DNA of 64,000 nucleotides from Hydractinia symbiolongicarpus. Its lineage: Eukaryota > Cnidaria > Hydrozoa > Anthoathecata > Hydractiniidae. The stretch covers positions 27,094,001-27,158,000 of the forward strand of contig NC_079883.1 of the NCBI RefSeq assembly GCF_029227915.1. The letters are read 5' to 3'. Numbering within the stretch: position 1 is the stretch's first letter; each line of letters opens with the position of its first letter. The translations under genes were made by a program, and so were the position numbers. Below, piece by piece: positions 1-11,916 of the stretch. A model generated the notes under the pieces. That model searched no databases, was not told where the DNA came from, and saw nothing but the letters and a program-made list of their open reading frames with translations.

Positions 1-18
1 AAGTATAGCTAAATGATG

Positions 19-119
19 CAACCTCGTCCCCAAGGGCCATTTCCTTTTTGACATTGAAGCCTGTACGGCGAAAGCCCTAGCGGCTTTGACATAGGCAACA
101 AACCCTGGGGAAGAGGATG
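19..119. mobile_element. Small inverted-repeat element (MITE), copy 1, 101 bp
   Basis: The left end reads CAACCTCGTCCCCAAGGG and the right end CCCTGGGGAAGAGGATG, which are imperfect inverted repeats. It is flanked by the identical 9-bp duplication TAAATGATG (10-18 and 120-128). It has no coding capacity. The core contains AGCCCTAGCGGCTTTGA, shared almost exactly with the copy at 7993-8073, so the two belong to one family. A 9-bp target duplication is typical of Mutator-like elements; that superfamily assignment is inference. Confidence 0.8.
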
Positions 120-2086
120 TAAATGATGGCTAAATATATGACGTCATTAATAAAAAAACGTCAGTGGATGACATCAGATTTACATCGAAATAAGAAACCC
201 TTCCCACCTTTACAACAGGACGCGTATTACCATCTCGCGCTAGATGTAAAGATTCCAATATCACCTATGTCCAAACTAACCAATTTAAGGTGAGTCATAG
301 AATTACGTATTGTATACTCGAAATAAACTATTTAGGCGCAGAAGAGCTCTAGGGACAACGTTGTTTTCACTTTAAACAAAAATAAAAATACAAGTTTGTG
401 AATCAAGTTTTCCAGCGTCTGTTGTCTCTTTTTTATATGGCGACGACAAGATGGGCATAGAAAAATCTTGACTTTTTTATTTGTTATCTCATTTAACTAC
501 GAATTCAACCCAGTTCCGCAGAAAGCAATTTTTGAGGGGAAAGGGAAGAGGTTGGGGGTGGGGGGGGGGCGGTGGACGTTGCTTAAGTTTAGTGTCTTTT
601 TAATGTTTTAAAAATTATCATCACCTCTAGAATGTCGGCAAACGCAATTCAAATTCACAAAATTGTTTTTAAATTTATTACAGCATAACAAGTAACATAC
701 GGTTAAAAAATCGTTTAAGCATTCGAATCTGGGAGAATAATATTTTTCTAGACATCGCAAATTTCTCTTTTCTTTCGTTACTATTTCCTACAAATGTCGC
801 CAATGGAAATCATATCGAAATAATTTGTCGTTAAAACACTCTCTATATTGTTGTTATGTAGTAAAAAACAGCAAGATCGGTGCAACGGACAGCTTTAAGG
901 GAGAAAAGGAAACAATATTCTTTTTTGTATTCCTTTTTAAAAAAAACATATTTTTGGAAAATTATTGGGAAGGGGGGCTAATCCCCGTTCTTGCACCCCA
1001 GTTGCTACGGTACGCAACCTTATATCAGGACGTGTTTCTTGGACGAAAAAATACAAAATTGACCTACCACGGCCAGGATTGCAATCTTTTTGCTCCTTAA
1101 AATAATAAAAATCAGTTCAAAATCAGTTCGAATTCGATGTTTAAGTTGGTGGGGTAATTTTTGATAATCTCTCAGCTATCCTTCTAGTTCGCAGCAAGGA
1201 ATAGATTTCTTGCTTGTAGAGTTTTTATTAAAAAAAAGTCGATGACGTTTATCGGAGTGACGGTGCAGAGGAATGTGCTAAAGTAGTTTTTTTACAATCA
1301 CTAATCAAGTTTCATAATAAATTCATGCTTCTGAATAAGGTTATCCAACTTTAAATAAAAACTTTTAAATTAACGTTCAATTTTTTATTCTCACAGGTAC
1401 CTTGAGAACCAAGGAGCTTGGCTTACACTAGCATCTTCTTGGAATAACGTTTCTTTTTTGTACAATCTGATCTGATCACAGGCTTTAAAACCTCTTTTCG
1501 AGATTTTTAATAAAGTGGAGATTTTGAGCTTTGTGAGAGTTGTGCATGAATCGAGCCAAACTATGATTCTTAGATATTTTTAAATTCAGACTTTTTAAGA
1601 CTAGGTTTCTTATAAAATAATTCTTATAAAAAACCCAGAGTTTTCTTTTTGTTTTCAGTTTAAAACTCAAAATTTGTGGTATGTTATGTCAAAAAAAAAG
1701 TTTCATTCACAAAATATTGTTAATTTTTTTTTTTATATAATTAATTCTTTTTTTAAAGGAAATTTTTATCGGTTAACTAAATGTTTACTTCAGTTGTGAA
1801 ATAACGTTTACGTGTTGTGTTTCCACCGACAATATACAAAATTCATTGTGGCGTCCAGTCTACTAATACACTTAACGTTTTGTTTGATTTCTTTTCTTGT
1901 GGTTTCTTATATGTCGGAAATTTGTCATCAATGATCGATTTGACAACTCTAATCAATTTAATCAAATAAATATGTTAAGTAAAAATACTGTGAATCATAA
2001 AACACATATATAGAGAGATCAAATAGGGTTGCGTGACGTATTATTTCTAAATCTTTGTTTATAATACTTCACACCCTGCTTTGACG

Positions 2087-2124
2087 CGGCAAATTACTCG
2101 TAATTTTTGCAAAGTAATTTGCCG
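2087..2124. repeat. Perfect 12-bp hairpin
   Basis: CGGCAAATTACT (2087-2098) and its exact reverse complement AGTAATTTGCCG (2113-2124) flank a 14-base loop. It is not part of any repeat seen elsewhere in the window. Function unknown. Confidence 0.7.
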
Positions 2125-3412
2125 TTGTTATTATAATTCTTTAACAACAACTCACACAATAGCATCACGTGTTAAAAGCATGGATGTATCGTGTATTTGA
2201 TGCAATGTTTAGTACACGCTTCTTTTATAAGAAACTAAGCAAATGGTCGTAAGAGTACAAGCTGTGTAAAACATTTTAATAAAAACAAAAATCCCATTTG
2301 GCTTATACTTTCAACCCTTCAGTTTAACAACGTAACTGGCGAGTTATGTTTGCACAGCTATCTTTGCTAAAAAAATAATTTGATAAAATAAATTTTTTTG
2401 AGCATGTTTGTTATACGAAAATTTTAAACAACTGCTATACCTAAATAGTGCTAATTTTTAAGATGACATAAGGACATTTTCAAGAGATACAATTTTACGG
2501 TGAAATAGTGATGTAAGCAAGAGTTTGCATACTGGATTATGATTACTAACATCTCTGTAAATCAGCTAACAGATGGATTGCAATGTTTGTTTTTCAAATT
2601 TTAGCACGTTCACCACCTAGATAATATATTACAGTGATTAGTTGCTATAGACAAAACGCCAAATGGGCTGGTTACATTATTATTAAGGTCACACACTGGA
2701 GTGTTTCCGAGTTGTTACATTTCATAGCCCGATATTTATGCTGCAAGGGTAAAATTAACCTGCCAGCTGTTTAAAACGTCGTTGTATCTTGAAAATAACC
2801 CGTTTGAAAAAAATTTGGTGAATGGTGAATGTTATGGTGGTTTTCATGGCGTAAATTTTATTTATTGCTTCTTGTGAGATAGCGAACGATATTTCATAAA
2901 ATTATAGTTTCACGTGTTCCAAATATTAGCAAATGGGAGAGTGTGTTACATCTGCACGTGCAACACATTCTATTTAGACCCCACCTAAGTTATTTTAATG
3001 ACGAGGATTGCTCTTAATGTTTTTTGCACATGCATCTTTGCCAAAATTGATATACTGTCAAAAATCGTTTGGAGTCACTAAAAGCTAAAATTAGGAACTC
3101 AAGAATTATGATAATAGTGGAAATTTATTTTTGGCGCAATTTCATCAAATAAGTCTAAAAACATACCATACCAAGTTCCAAGCCATTATTTCAATTTTCA
3201 CTGAAGAAATATGATTTTTTAGTGAAGGTAAAACGTACGATTTTGGACGAAAAATACTTTTTTTATAGCACTGATTTTGCCAGGCACTTTTAGTGTATAT
3301 CCCTTTCATTTATTCACATGTTTTTTATTAATTTATCCTAATAAAATAGATATATATTTTAAACAAGAAAAAAATTAAACTAAGCAAAAGGCGGAAAACT
3401 GCAATTCACAGT

Positions 3413-3430
3413 CAACCTCGTCCCCAGGGC
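3413..3430 (+). repeat. Solo end of the CAACCTCGTCCCCAGGG element
   Basis: CAACCTCGTCCCCAGGGC matches the left end of the MITE family seen complete at 19-119 and 7993-8073. No matching right end is seen within the next 200 bases, so this is a truncated or decayed copy. Confidence 0.6.
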
Positions 3431-3717
3431 TTCTTAGGTTTTTGTATTAAGAACTCCAAAAGCTTAAGAAAACTTAAGAACCCCAAAAGTATCTTTTTTT
3501 TATATAAATAAACTGTAGTAGTCATAGTTGTTGGAGCTGTCAATCCTTAGTTTCTTTGAAAAACGATTTGCACATCAGAACCTTACATGGTACATTAGGT
3601 CGGTAAACGGCATAGGCGTTTCTAATTACCCGGGGTCGACTACATATTTTTTTTTAAAGAAATAAAATTATTAGAAGAAATTTTGTTCATCATTTTTCGC
3701 ACATTTTCTCTCTTAAT

Positions 3718-3759
3718 TTCTTGTAGAGGTATTTCTCAAAAGAACCACCTCTACAAGAA
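3718..3759. repeat. Perfect 13-bp hairpin
   Basis: TTCTTGTAGAGGT (3718-3730) and ACCTCTACAAGAA (3747-3759) are exact reverse complements around a 16-base loop. It lies in gene-free DNA. The stem is shorter than usual for an animal microRNA precursor. Confidence 0.7.
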
Positions 3760-4798
3760 GCAATATTTACTAAAATTTGAGAAAAAACAAACAACAGAAA
3801 TGGAATTAATTTCGAAAACAGCCTTTACTGCGAGACATCTCAAAAAACACATGCAGCTGATTTTAGAAGCTGCTACCTTCTATCACCAGTCCCCCACTCA
3901 ACCTTCTGTTATTTATTTATTATTTAAGAAGCAAAAAAAATGTTGAAAATTTGCCAGAACATCACTTTTTAACAAATCTAATAAAATTTTATGTTTTGAC
4001 TTCGAATTAAACTTAAATTAAAACATCAATCTCTTGTCCAAACTGTCTGATTTTATCCGACTTTGTGTTATTGATGTTAAGGCACATAAAAACGATCAAG
4101 CTTCAGCTGGATACCCTACAGCATTTGAACATTTTATGAACAACAGCTTTTTACTTCACAAGAGATATAGTATGAAATATAATCACCCAATCATTTTAAC
4201 TAGGGTGTCACTATATCATAATTGTTTACTATTGACGTAAATAAATATATGTCAACTCACGATACACTCCTCCTTAAGCTTTTTATTTTTTTCCTTTTTT
4301 TAAATCTTTTAAAATGGAAATTATAGAATATATTTTAGTAAAATTTTAAACTCTGATAGTGATATATAAAAATAAAAATAAAATAAAAATGTAACCAAAC
4401 TGTGTTATATTTTTGGAAAAAACAGAATTTGAGGTTAAAATTAACCTCTGTGAAGGAGGGTTTTATCAAAGAAATCAAGAATGTTCCCGAGTAAAAATTT
4501 AGTGAAACTCTTGAATGTTTTTTTCGCAACTTAAAAATAAACCAATTAGAATGCAGATTTCTTAATTATTGTTTTACTGGGATGTTATGACACAACTATT
4601 TACCAATCCCTAAGGGATACAGCGTTGAAAGTTTCCCAGTATTATTACTTTATTGTGAAAAAAAATATATAAATACAAACTTCAACCCAGTTCTGCATTG
4701 CATTTATATTTTTGCTTACACAGGTAATTGTGGAATGAAAAACAGATTTATCAAGCTTGCATATTCAAATAATTTTAGCGAAAGAAAATTTTGTCAAA

Positions 4799-7700
4799 AT
4801 GGACTCATTTAAAGACAAGACGAACACAACTCAACAGGCGATCGACATTATTACGCAATATCCTGAAATCTGGAATGGCTATGGAAAAGTAAGAATTATC
4901 AAAGATTCTGGAAAGGAAAATGTTGTCATTAAAAAATCTGCGGCTCCTGATTTGTTGACGAAACAAATAAGAAAGCAAGCTACAATCCATCATCAAAAAT
5001 CGCTGAAAGATCTTACATACAAAGGTAATCAAGGCAAATTTTTAAGATCATTAAATATAAGATTTTATCCTTTGTGATGGTGTGATTTAAAAAGCGTTAA
5101 AATAAAAAATGGAACAAATACTCTTGAAAATATATTAAAATAATAAATAATTGAAAATAATTCATATTACTAGTAACTTTTTCTAACAGAAACAAATTGT
5201 ATATTCCAACCACCAATGGTATATAAGTTACCATGGCAACTTCAAATAACCTAGCAACATAATCATTGCGTGATGAATATTTATTTAAAGCAGCATATTA
5301 AGCTCTCCTTCTTTGGTGTTGTTTTAAATGAATTTCTTACGACAAATAATCCATCTTTATTATAATGAAATTATTTCGTTTCCAGATCTTTTTCCCTACG
5401 CTAAAGATGAGAAGGTTACCGAGGAAGTTATTGCACGAATTGTTTCGAAGCTCTGCGATTTTATCAAAGCTTCAAACGACAGGAAAACTCCTGTCATTAA
5501 CTACGTATCACCTGACGACCTTCAAAAAGAAATTGATTTTACACTGAATGACAACGGCACCAGTCTGCAGCACATGCTCAACGTAGCTGATAAAATCCTC
5601 CAGCATTCTGTTAAAACAGGTAAACAAACCTTCTTTACGCCGACCTTTAGTAGCGCTATTTTTTAAATACTCACTGTAAATGCTCTTTTAGTCACAACCT
5701 GTCTAGTTATCTGCCTAGTTGTCCCCAGGGTCTCTGGACCCTTGAGCCGTTCTTACGTAGCGAATCAAAAGGACAAGATGCCTTGGGAGCGAGGTTGCCT
5801 ATTTTTTTAGAAAAATCACCATAGGGCGTAAAAGAGTTTTAAGGACCGTTGCTCGAGTGGGCTAAATAAGCAGACCTCTTAAAAGCATTCACTTAGGTTT
5901 GACTTTTTAGTTTGAACTATACTTTTTTAACTTTTCTTTTTCTATTTTCTGTTCTAGGTCATCCGCGATTTTACAATCAACTTTTCTCTGGACTCGATAT
6001 GACATGTTTGATGGGACAATGGATTAGCACAACCACCAACACCTTGATGTAAGCATGCATTTATGTTTTCGTTATTTTTCAACCGCATACCCAGGAATTG
6101 TTAAAGTTTTTTACGTTAAAACCTTTCTGACCTCTTCTTTCTTAGGTTTACCTATGAAGTTGGACCGGTTTACATTATGATGGAGAAGTACGTACTCGAC
6201 AAAATGAGAGAATATATTGGTTTTCATAATGGAGATGGACAAATCTTTCCAGGAGGATCTATCTCTAACATGCAAGCAATGAGTATTGCTCGCTTTAAGT
6301 AAGTTAAACAGAAACTTCTCTTACGAAGTCTTGTCGTTGGTTAAAAGGGCAGGTTTTCTGTAAACAAACAAAATGTATCGACTTGAAGCATAAGCAACTT
6401 ATTCTGAAAAACATTAAATGATTGTTATTGTCTTTTTTAGGTACTTTCCAGACTTAAAAGAAGAAGGGTTACAAGCAGGTCCGAAACTAGTTGCTTTCGT
6501 TTCGGAAGAAGCTCATTATTCCACCAACAAAGCAGCTGCTACTTTAGGCATCGGGACAAAAAATCTGAAAAAAATTACCACCGATAAGAAGTGAGTATTA
6601 TTAACTTAAGAATATGTGGAACCCATTTGTGATTTACATAAACTTTTTTCAACTTACAAAGGAAACAGAAGGACGATTCCTTAAAATTTTCCTTCTCTTT
6701 TAGTTCCATATATTATATATATATTATATACTATATATTATATTTCTTTTATTTAGTGGTAAAATGATGGTATCTGACCTTATCGACCAAATAGAAGCAG
6801 CCATTGCACGTGGCGAAAAACCATTTTATGTATGCGCTACGGCTGGAACAACCGTGAAAGGCGTTTTTGATCCAATTAATGACATAGCTGATGTCTGTGA
6901 AAAATATGACATGTGGCTACATGTAGATGGGGCATGGGGTGGAGCTTCGTTGCTTTCACGAACGTACAAACACCTGCTGGCGGGTGTTGAGAGGTAAGAA
7001 ACATTTTGAATTGTGTATCAATCGAAAGAAAAAAAAGGAGAGATATTTTGACATAAAGCAATTGTAAAAAGATTTAGAATGTAGAAAAGCATTCCTTTTT
7101 CTATGTGCACAACATAGGAGGACCCATCTTTCTAGATGCAACCATGTCATCATCCAGGAACCTTTCACATTTTCCCCGATTATAAAATTACTTCTTCTTA
7201 TGTAGAGCAAACTCAATGACATGGAATCCACACAAACTTATGGGATGTTTGTTCCAATGCTCAATGCTTTTCACACGCGACAAAGACATTCTTACAAAAT
7301 GCAATCGAGAAAGTGTACAAGGTGCATCATATCTCTTTCAAAAAGATAAGCGATTGTACAATTCTCGAGAATGGGATCAGGGAGACAAAACCATCCAATG
7401 CGGACGTAATGTAGACATTTTGAAATTATGGATGATGTGGAAAGCGAAAGGTAATCGAGGCATGGAAGAACAAATCGATCGTGCTTATGACAATTCTCGA
7501 TATTTAGCAAAAAAAATACGAGAAAGAGAAGGGTTTGAGTTGATCCAAGAACCTGAATGCACCAACGTTTGCTTCAACTATGTGCCGCCAAGTATTAGAG
7601 CAATGCCTCATGGTCCTGAAAGAGATGCATTGCAACATAACATTCCTCCAATCATAAAAGAAAGAATGACCAGGAATGGAAGCATGATGATTGGTTACCA

Positions 7701-7815
7701 GCCGTTAAAACAACACGTCAACTTTTGGCGTATGACGGTCATAAACCCGGCAGTGACGTATAAAGATATGGAGTTTGTTGTAGATGAGATTGAACGTTTA
7801 GGAAAAGATTTGTAG
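4799..7815 (+). CDS. Group II PLP-dependent decarboxylase (glutamate / cysteine-sulfinate decarboxylase type)
   Basis: Predicted to decarboxylate an acidic amino acid in the cytosol, giving GABA or a taurine precursor. Seven exons join in phase: 4799-5024, 5386-5619, 5958-6048, 6146-6298, 6441-6590, 6757-6993, 7206-7815. They encode 566 aa, close to family length. Key residues are present: stacking His 260 in EEAHYS, Asp 342 in HVDGAWGG (contacts the pyridine nitrogen; most relatives have DAAWGG), and the Schiff-base Lys 374 in TWNPHK. The segment QCGRNVDILKLWMMWKAKG and the end DEIERLGKDL are typical of GAD, GADL1 and CSAD. The catalytic-loop region reads REWDQGDK, with Trp where several relatives have Tyr, Phe or Leu. 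The first 75 residues are not recognised. The start is the first ATG in frame; a splice acceptor at about 4723 suggests an upstream 5' UTR exon. Substrate cannot be settled by eye, so no symbol is given. Confidence 0.9.
5716..5797. mobile_element. Degenerate MITE in decarboxylase intron 2
   Basis: TTGTCCCCAGGG on the left and GGGAGCGAGGTTG on the right are decayed inverted ends of the CAACCTCGTCCCC family. No clear target duplication is visible. It lies between exons 5386-5619 and 5958-6048. Confidence 0.5.
6704..6745. repeat. TA-rich microsatellite in decarboxylase intron 5
   Basis: Irregular TATATAT/TATTATA tract just upstream of the polypyrimidine stretch and acceptor of exon 6757-6993. 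Confidence 0.7.
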
Positions 7816-7992
7816 AGTAATTATTTGTATATATTTGTGCATAAGTTATATTTATAAACAGAAATACTAATGCTTAATTTGTAAAATTCTAGTCAAACTA
7901 AAAAAAAGAAAAAAAGAAACTACTTACGTAAAAAGAACAATGTCTTGTAATTTACCTATCCTTAACAAAGTTAAACCATAATGCGTCGATCA

Positions 7993-8073
7993 CAACCTCG
8001 TCTCCGGGCATCGAGGCGGTCAAGTAAGCGCTAGCGGCTTTGAAATAGGCAGCAGACTCTGGGGACGAGGATG
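7993..8073. mobile_element. MITE, copy 2, 81 bp, with exact 9-bp target duplication
   Basis: Ends CAACCTCGTCTCCGGG and CTCTGGGGACGAGGATG are inverted. The duplication CGTCGATCA occurs at 7984-7992 and 8074-8082. The interior GCTAGCGGCTTTGA matches copy 1. It lies about 180 bases after the decarboxylase stop codon. Confidence 0.85.
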
Positions 8074-8082
8074 CGTCGATCA

Positions 8083-9540
8083 AGGGCTGCTCTTGATACA
8101 GTCCATAAATGCTAGCATTTCGATCATGGTTCGATTGCAAAGAAATGTAATAGAGATGCAATATTTTTGTAGGGGTTGTTGGATTTAAAGTATCTAATTA
8201 AAAGCCTGTTTGTTGCGATTGGTTGGAAATAAATATTTTAAAATCTTTTAAAAGAATTGCTTTACAATATGGGGATGTATGTATCGTTTTTCTACTTATT
8301 AGTACCTAGGCGTTTAGAGGTTGTTTTTTAAAAAAAATATGGTTCAGTGGAGAGAGTTCAAATGAAAATAAGAAGAATACTTGGTTTTATACATTTGCTA
8401 GATAACTTGAACAAATCAAATCAAAATCCAGTCATCACTTTCTCTCATCACGAACGGCGGGACAGGTTTACAAACCTTGTCTCAGGGTTTCCTAGATTTC
8501 TGTGTTGAGGTTAAAACTTATATATATAAAAATGAAACAATCCTTGGAGCCCGGTTGGGCGTTTGTTAAGTAGTTGCTTATTCAAGGAGGCATCACCAAA
8601 ATTACTTTCGCAAAGTACTTCTAACATTGTGTTTCTAACTACCCACTTTTGTTCTCTGTTTTTTTTACGGAAAAACAACTACTGTACTGGCAAGCCAAAA
8701 TTAATCAATTTAGAAATGTTACTTCAGTGAATTGCTTGCTGTGTAGAAAAAACCCACGTCTTGTAACATTTCTCTGGGTATTTTTCCTGTAAAAAATGTT
8801 TTTGAAAGCTGTGTAAAAGACCATAGAATAAGTCACGTGGACAATTTTTAATCTATCAATGAAGCCAAGCTAGATTGAAATAACTTGCGGATCATACACC
8901 CGCGCAGACTGTCTAGCACCAAAGCACATATAAATACAGTTCATTCAAATAACCGCACATTGCACACGGTGCGCTGGGCACGTGTATTTTTTGCTGGTAA
9001 AGTTTTATCGGCTTGCGGCAACAGTTTTTAATGTTCATCACTGGCTTTTTGTCATTCCAACGAAGTAAAATACCTACTTCACTTTGAACATAATATTTTC
9101 AATAAATCACAACTTCAAAACTTGCATTATTATTTTGTCAGCATGAAAAGCATCGTTTATAAGTGCGCAAATTTAAATTTTTCTCAATTTTACAGAAAAT
9201 ATATGAATAAAAAATTTTGCGCGAAAAAATATGCATGGTGTTTTCAGTATCCAGCACATGAAACAAGAGCATAAATCTTGTTATCTTTCTCCATGTTAGA
9301 GAGGATATCAGCTTAGAATAGTGACGAAGACCTCCACGAGGCCTACTACATCTAAACAAAACAAACTTAAAAAATCTTTTCAAGTATAAAGCATGTACAA
9401 AGGACTATTTTACTGGTCATGGGGTTTTGGTCAATTACTGATGAAAGTAAGTTTTGACCTCAATTTTGACAATGTCTTCGGAATGGACGAATGTTTCCTT
9501 TCCAAAAAATTTTGAACATGGATATGTTCAAAATTCTGTT
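8083..9540. other. Gene-free stretch
   Basis: No supportable exon. At 8466-8573 a further decayed foldback is possible (ACCTTGTCTCAGGG ... GGAGCCCGGTTGGG). Otherwise AT-rich with homopolymer runs. Confidence 0.5.
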
Positions 9541-9544
9541 CTGT

Positions 9545-9680
9545 CCAATCTTAGGACACTGCCCAATTTTTAGACACAAAAATGGCCAGTCTTAAGACTG
9601 GCTGGCCAGTCTTAAGACTGGGCAGGGCTTTACAAGATTGGGCAGGAGGCCATGTTAGGCCAATCTTCAGAGGTCTTTTA
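9545..9680. repeat. Palindromic repeat cluster (GTCTTAAGAC)
   Basis: GCCAGTCTTAAGACTGGC at 9585-9602 is an 18-bp perfect palindrome. It is followed at once by a second perfect palindrome, CCAGTCTTAAGACTGG, at 9606-9621. Surrounding TCCAATCTTAGGAC and CCAATCTTCAGA variants belong to the same motif. A related cluster lies at 10165-10280 and a more decayed one at 43380-43690. Confidence 0.7.
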
Positions 9681-10164
9681 GATTTTAAAGAGGGGTGTGC
9701 CACACAAGCTCTGTTGTTTGCAAGATCCAACAAATATTCTTAGGCACATTAAAAAAATATCATATTTTGGGATGTACACAAACAATGAATTCGCCGGTAC
9801 TGTTGAATTGACCAGGGGAGTTTTTGGACACGGTAAAAATCGTAGCTAGCTAGCTAGTTAGCTATAGCTGGCACGTATTATACATTTCGTATTTATAATT
9901 TAGTTTGTAGTAGCCAAATTTATAAAAAATGTTTTATATATAAAGAATCAGATAAATCGTATTCAACCACTTTTTTTTAGCTAGCTGGCAACTTGGCAAA
10001 TTAGCCAGCTAACTATAGCCAGCTAATATGGTTAAATAGTTTACATGGTAAAATTTTTAGCCTTTTGGTTTACCAAGAAAAGCTTCAATTTAAAGTTCCT
10101 TTTGAGATGTACAGTCTAAAATTTTATTGTTTTCTTTGCCTAACACAATTGTTTAAGATTTGAC
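9681..10164. other. Gene-free stretch with CTAG-rich segments
   Basis: Contains GTAGCTAGCTAGCTAG at about 9842-9857 and AGCTAGCTGG/CCAGCTAA inverted segments at about 9978-10025. No coding signal. Confidence 0.5.
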
Positions 10165-10280
10165 ATGTACGTCCAAAGATTGGACGGTCCAGTCTTAAGA
10201 TTGGCCACCTATTTGTCATTGTCAGAAGATTGGCCTGGCCGTTCTTAAGACGGGGCGCGTTCCAAAATTGGGTAGAAAAG
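10165..10280. repeat. Palindromic repeat cluster, second copy
   Basis: Variants of the 9545-9680 motif: AGATTGGACGGTCCAGTCTT, GATTGGCC, and GCCGTTCTTAAGACGG. The order and spacing are similar, pointing to one dispersed element family. Confidence 0.55.
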
Positions 10281-10920
10281 ATACATAGCCTGGATGTTGT
10301 GTAAAGATAAGAACACTGCATGTGTTCTGCAGTTTTTTATGGGTTTGGTATCACGCTAAAACACATGGTTGAATGTAAAACCTGCAACAAATGGCGGCTT
10401 AACAGAAATTGTGAAAACATACTACAGGAACAATTCCAGACCAATAAAAACTGCACCAACCAAGCGTGAAATGACAATGCATGACTTTTTTGGAAATATT
10501 ATCCTTAAGACAAAAACATAATGAACAAAAAAAGAATATTTTCATTTATATTTTTGTGTTATTGACATTTAATATCCCGCGCAATAACTTTCGTCGTTTA
10601 AGAAGTGGCCATTAACATTTTTTGGATTCAAAGTTCCATGGTAAGGGGTACAGGTCCTTTAAGCATTTTTATTCAATTGAACCGTAATTACCAAACCTCC
10701 CATTGAAAGTAAAATGGCGTGGCAAGCAAGCGTCAGGATGCGTCAAGTTGGTCGGAGATTGGTGTTGTTTGTCTATCTGAACTGGCTGCTAATGTCCTGT
10801 TTTTTATAGAATTGTTTACTAGGCTTTTATTTACAACTATTTATTGTCTTAATTATAAATTATAAAAATTGCGTCACTTGCCTAGTGCTTGTCTGCTTGC
10901 TCCAGCTCAAGGTTTTAGAT
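10281..10920. other. Gene-free stretch
   Basis: No recognisable exon or repeat. Confidence 0.5.
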
Positions 10921-10923
10921 ATG

Positions 10924-11281
10924 TCAGATAGATAGATAGATAGATGTGCATATTTTACATGGCTAGCCTCACAAATATCGAGGGATATACCCTGTCTATT
11001 ATTTCCAGGAGGGGCCATGGCGTAGATGGAGAGTCCTAGAGTATTTAATGCTCATTTTGAGCTACGCAGACCCAATTAGAGCCCGCGCTCTACTAGACAA
11101 CTCCCGGCAACATCCAACGGCCCACACAGTGTGCCATCTTCCCAATTTCCCTTACATGGCTTGGGTTAACCCGGGGCTATGGTAACATTCACTCGCCCAT
11201 GTTGAATCGCCGTCAAGAGGAATCGAACCCCGGTCTCCCGCACAGAGTACGAGAGCTATAACCACTAATCTACGGCGCCAC
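10924..11281 (-). mobile_element. tRNA-derived SINE with TCTA-repeat tail
   Basis: Read on the minus strand, the head starts at 11281 with GGCGCCGTAGATTAGTGG (box A-like) and carries the box B GGGTTCGATTCC. A body of about 200 bp follows, and the tail is a (TCTA)n run at about 10925-10945. A core near 11140-11180 (AACCCAAGCCATGTAAGGG on the minus strand) is shared with the SINE at 14987-15220. The tail unit GATAGATGTGCATATTTTAC recurs at 31843-31880, which is therefore a 3' fragment of the same family. Confidence 0.8.
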
Positions 11282-11454
11282 AAAGCGTCAACTCTCCGAT
11301 TTTGGCAGGAATTTTTATCTACAACTTTTATAAAAAACTGTCTACACTGGCACAAAAACCATCAGTAAAAAAGCCTGCATCAATTTTTAAACCATGAAAT
11401 TATTGGTGTATCTGCACTTTCTCTTTCTATCAACTAAAACTATGTGGGCAAGAC

Positions 11455-11908
11455 AAGAGGGTGCCGATAAGCAGCAAACGCCCACATATATAAGGGAGAG
11501 TTTGGGCGACTTTTCGAATTAAATTGGCAGTTCTCGCCCAAACCGCCCGAACTCGCCCGGAACATTCCCGAAATGCAATTCCTTGTAACATACCATGCGG
11601 GGACGATAGTTGGAAGAAGGCGCTTGAAGATAAAGGAGTTATAAAGTTTATATATAAGTGATTTATCAAGTAAATCTTATTATAAACTATCAAAAACAGT
11701 TCTTTTAAGAACTTCGCTACCACATAGTAAGTTTATTTTAATTTTTATAGTTTTTTAAATCATTAGTGTCTGTTTTTCTTTTCTTTTTCGGGCATTGTTC
11801 GGGTCTATCGGGGGTTTTCAGGCAAATACTTGATTTTTTTCAAAACGCCGAACTCGCCCGAAAACGCCCGCACTTTTTACGGTGTATGCGGCTTATCGGC
11901 ACCCTCGT
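11455..11908. mobile_element. hAT-type MITE, copy 1, 454 bp
   Basis: The terminal inverted repeat is AAGAGGGTGCCGATAAGC on the left and the reverse complement of ACGAGGGTGCCGATAAGC on the right, with one mismatch in 18. An exact 8-bp duplication, GGCAAGAC, lies at 11447-11454 and 11909-11916. Subterminal regions are rich in CCCGAACTCGCCCG motifs in inverted orientation. It has no transposase frame. An 8-bp duplication points to the hAT superfamily (inference). A second copy is at 28403-28770. Confidence 0.85.
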
Positions 11909-11916
11909 GGCAAGAC

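Larger units (their letters stand above)
129..4723. other. Gene-free stretch
   Basis: AT-rich, with no exon series I can assemble on either strand. Short open frames at 825-1100 and 3683-3946 show no recognisable protein or splice pattern. It holds two perfect hairpins and one solo transposon end (separate entries). The sequence just before 4724 (pyrimidine-rich, ending ACACAG) may be the acceptor of a 5' UTR exon of the following decarboxylase gene. Confidence 0.6.

Noticed and set aside
4757-4798. Fourteen-codon upstream extension of the decarboxylase
   Set aside because: It would need a TTG start; the first ATG in frame is at 4799.
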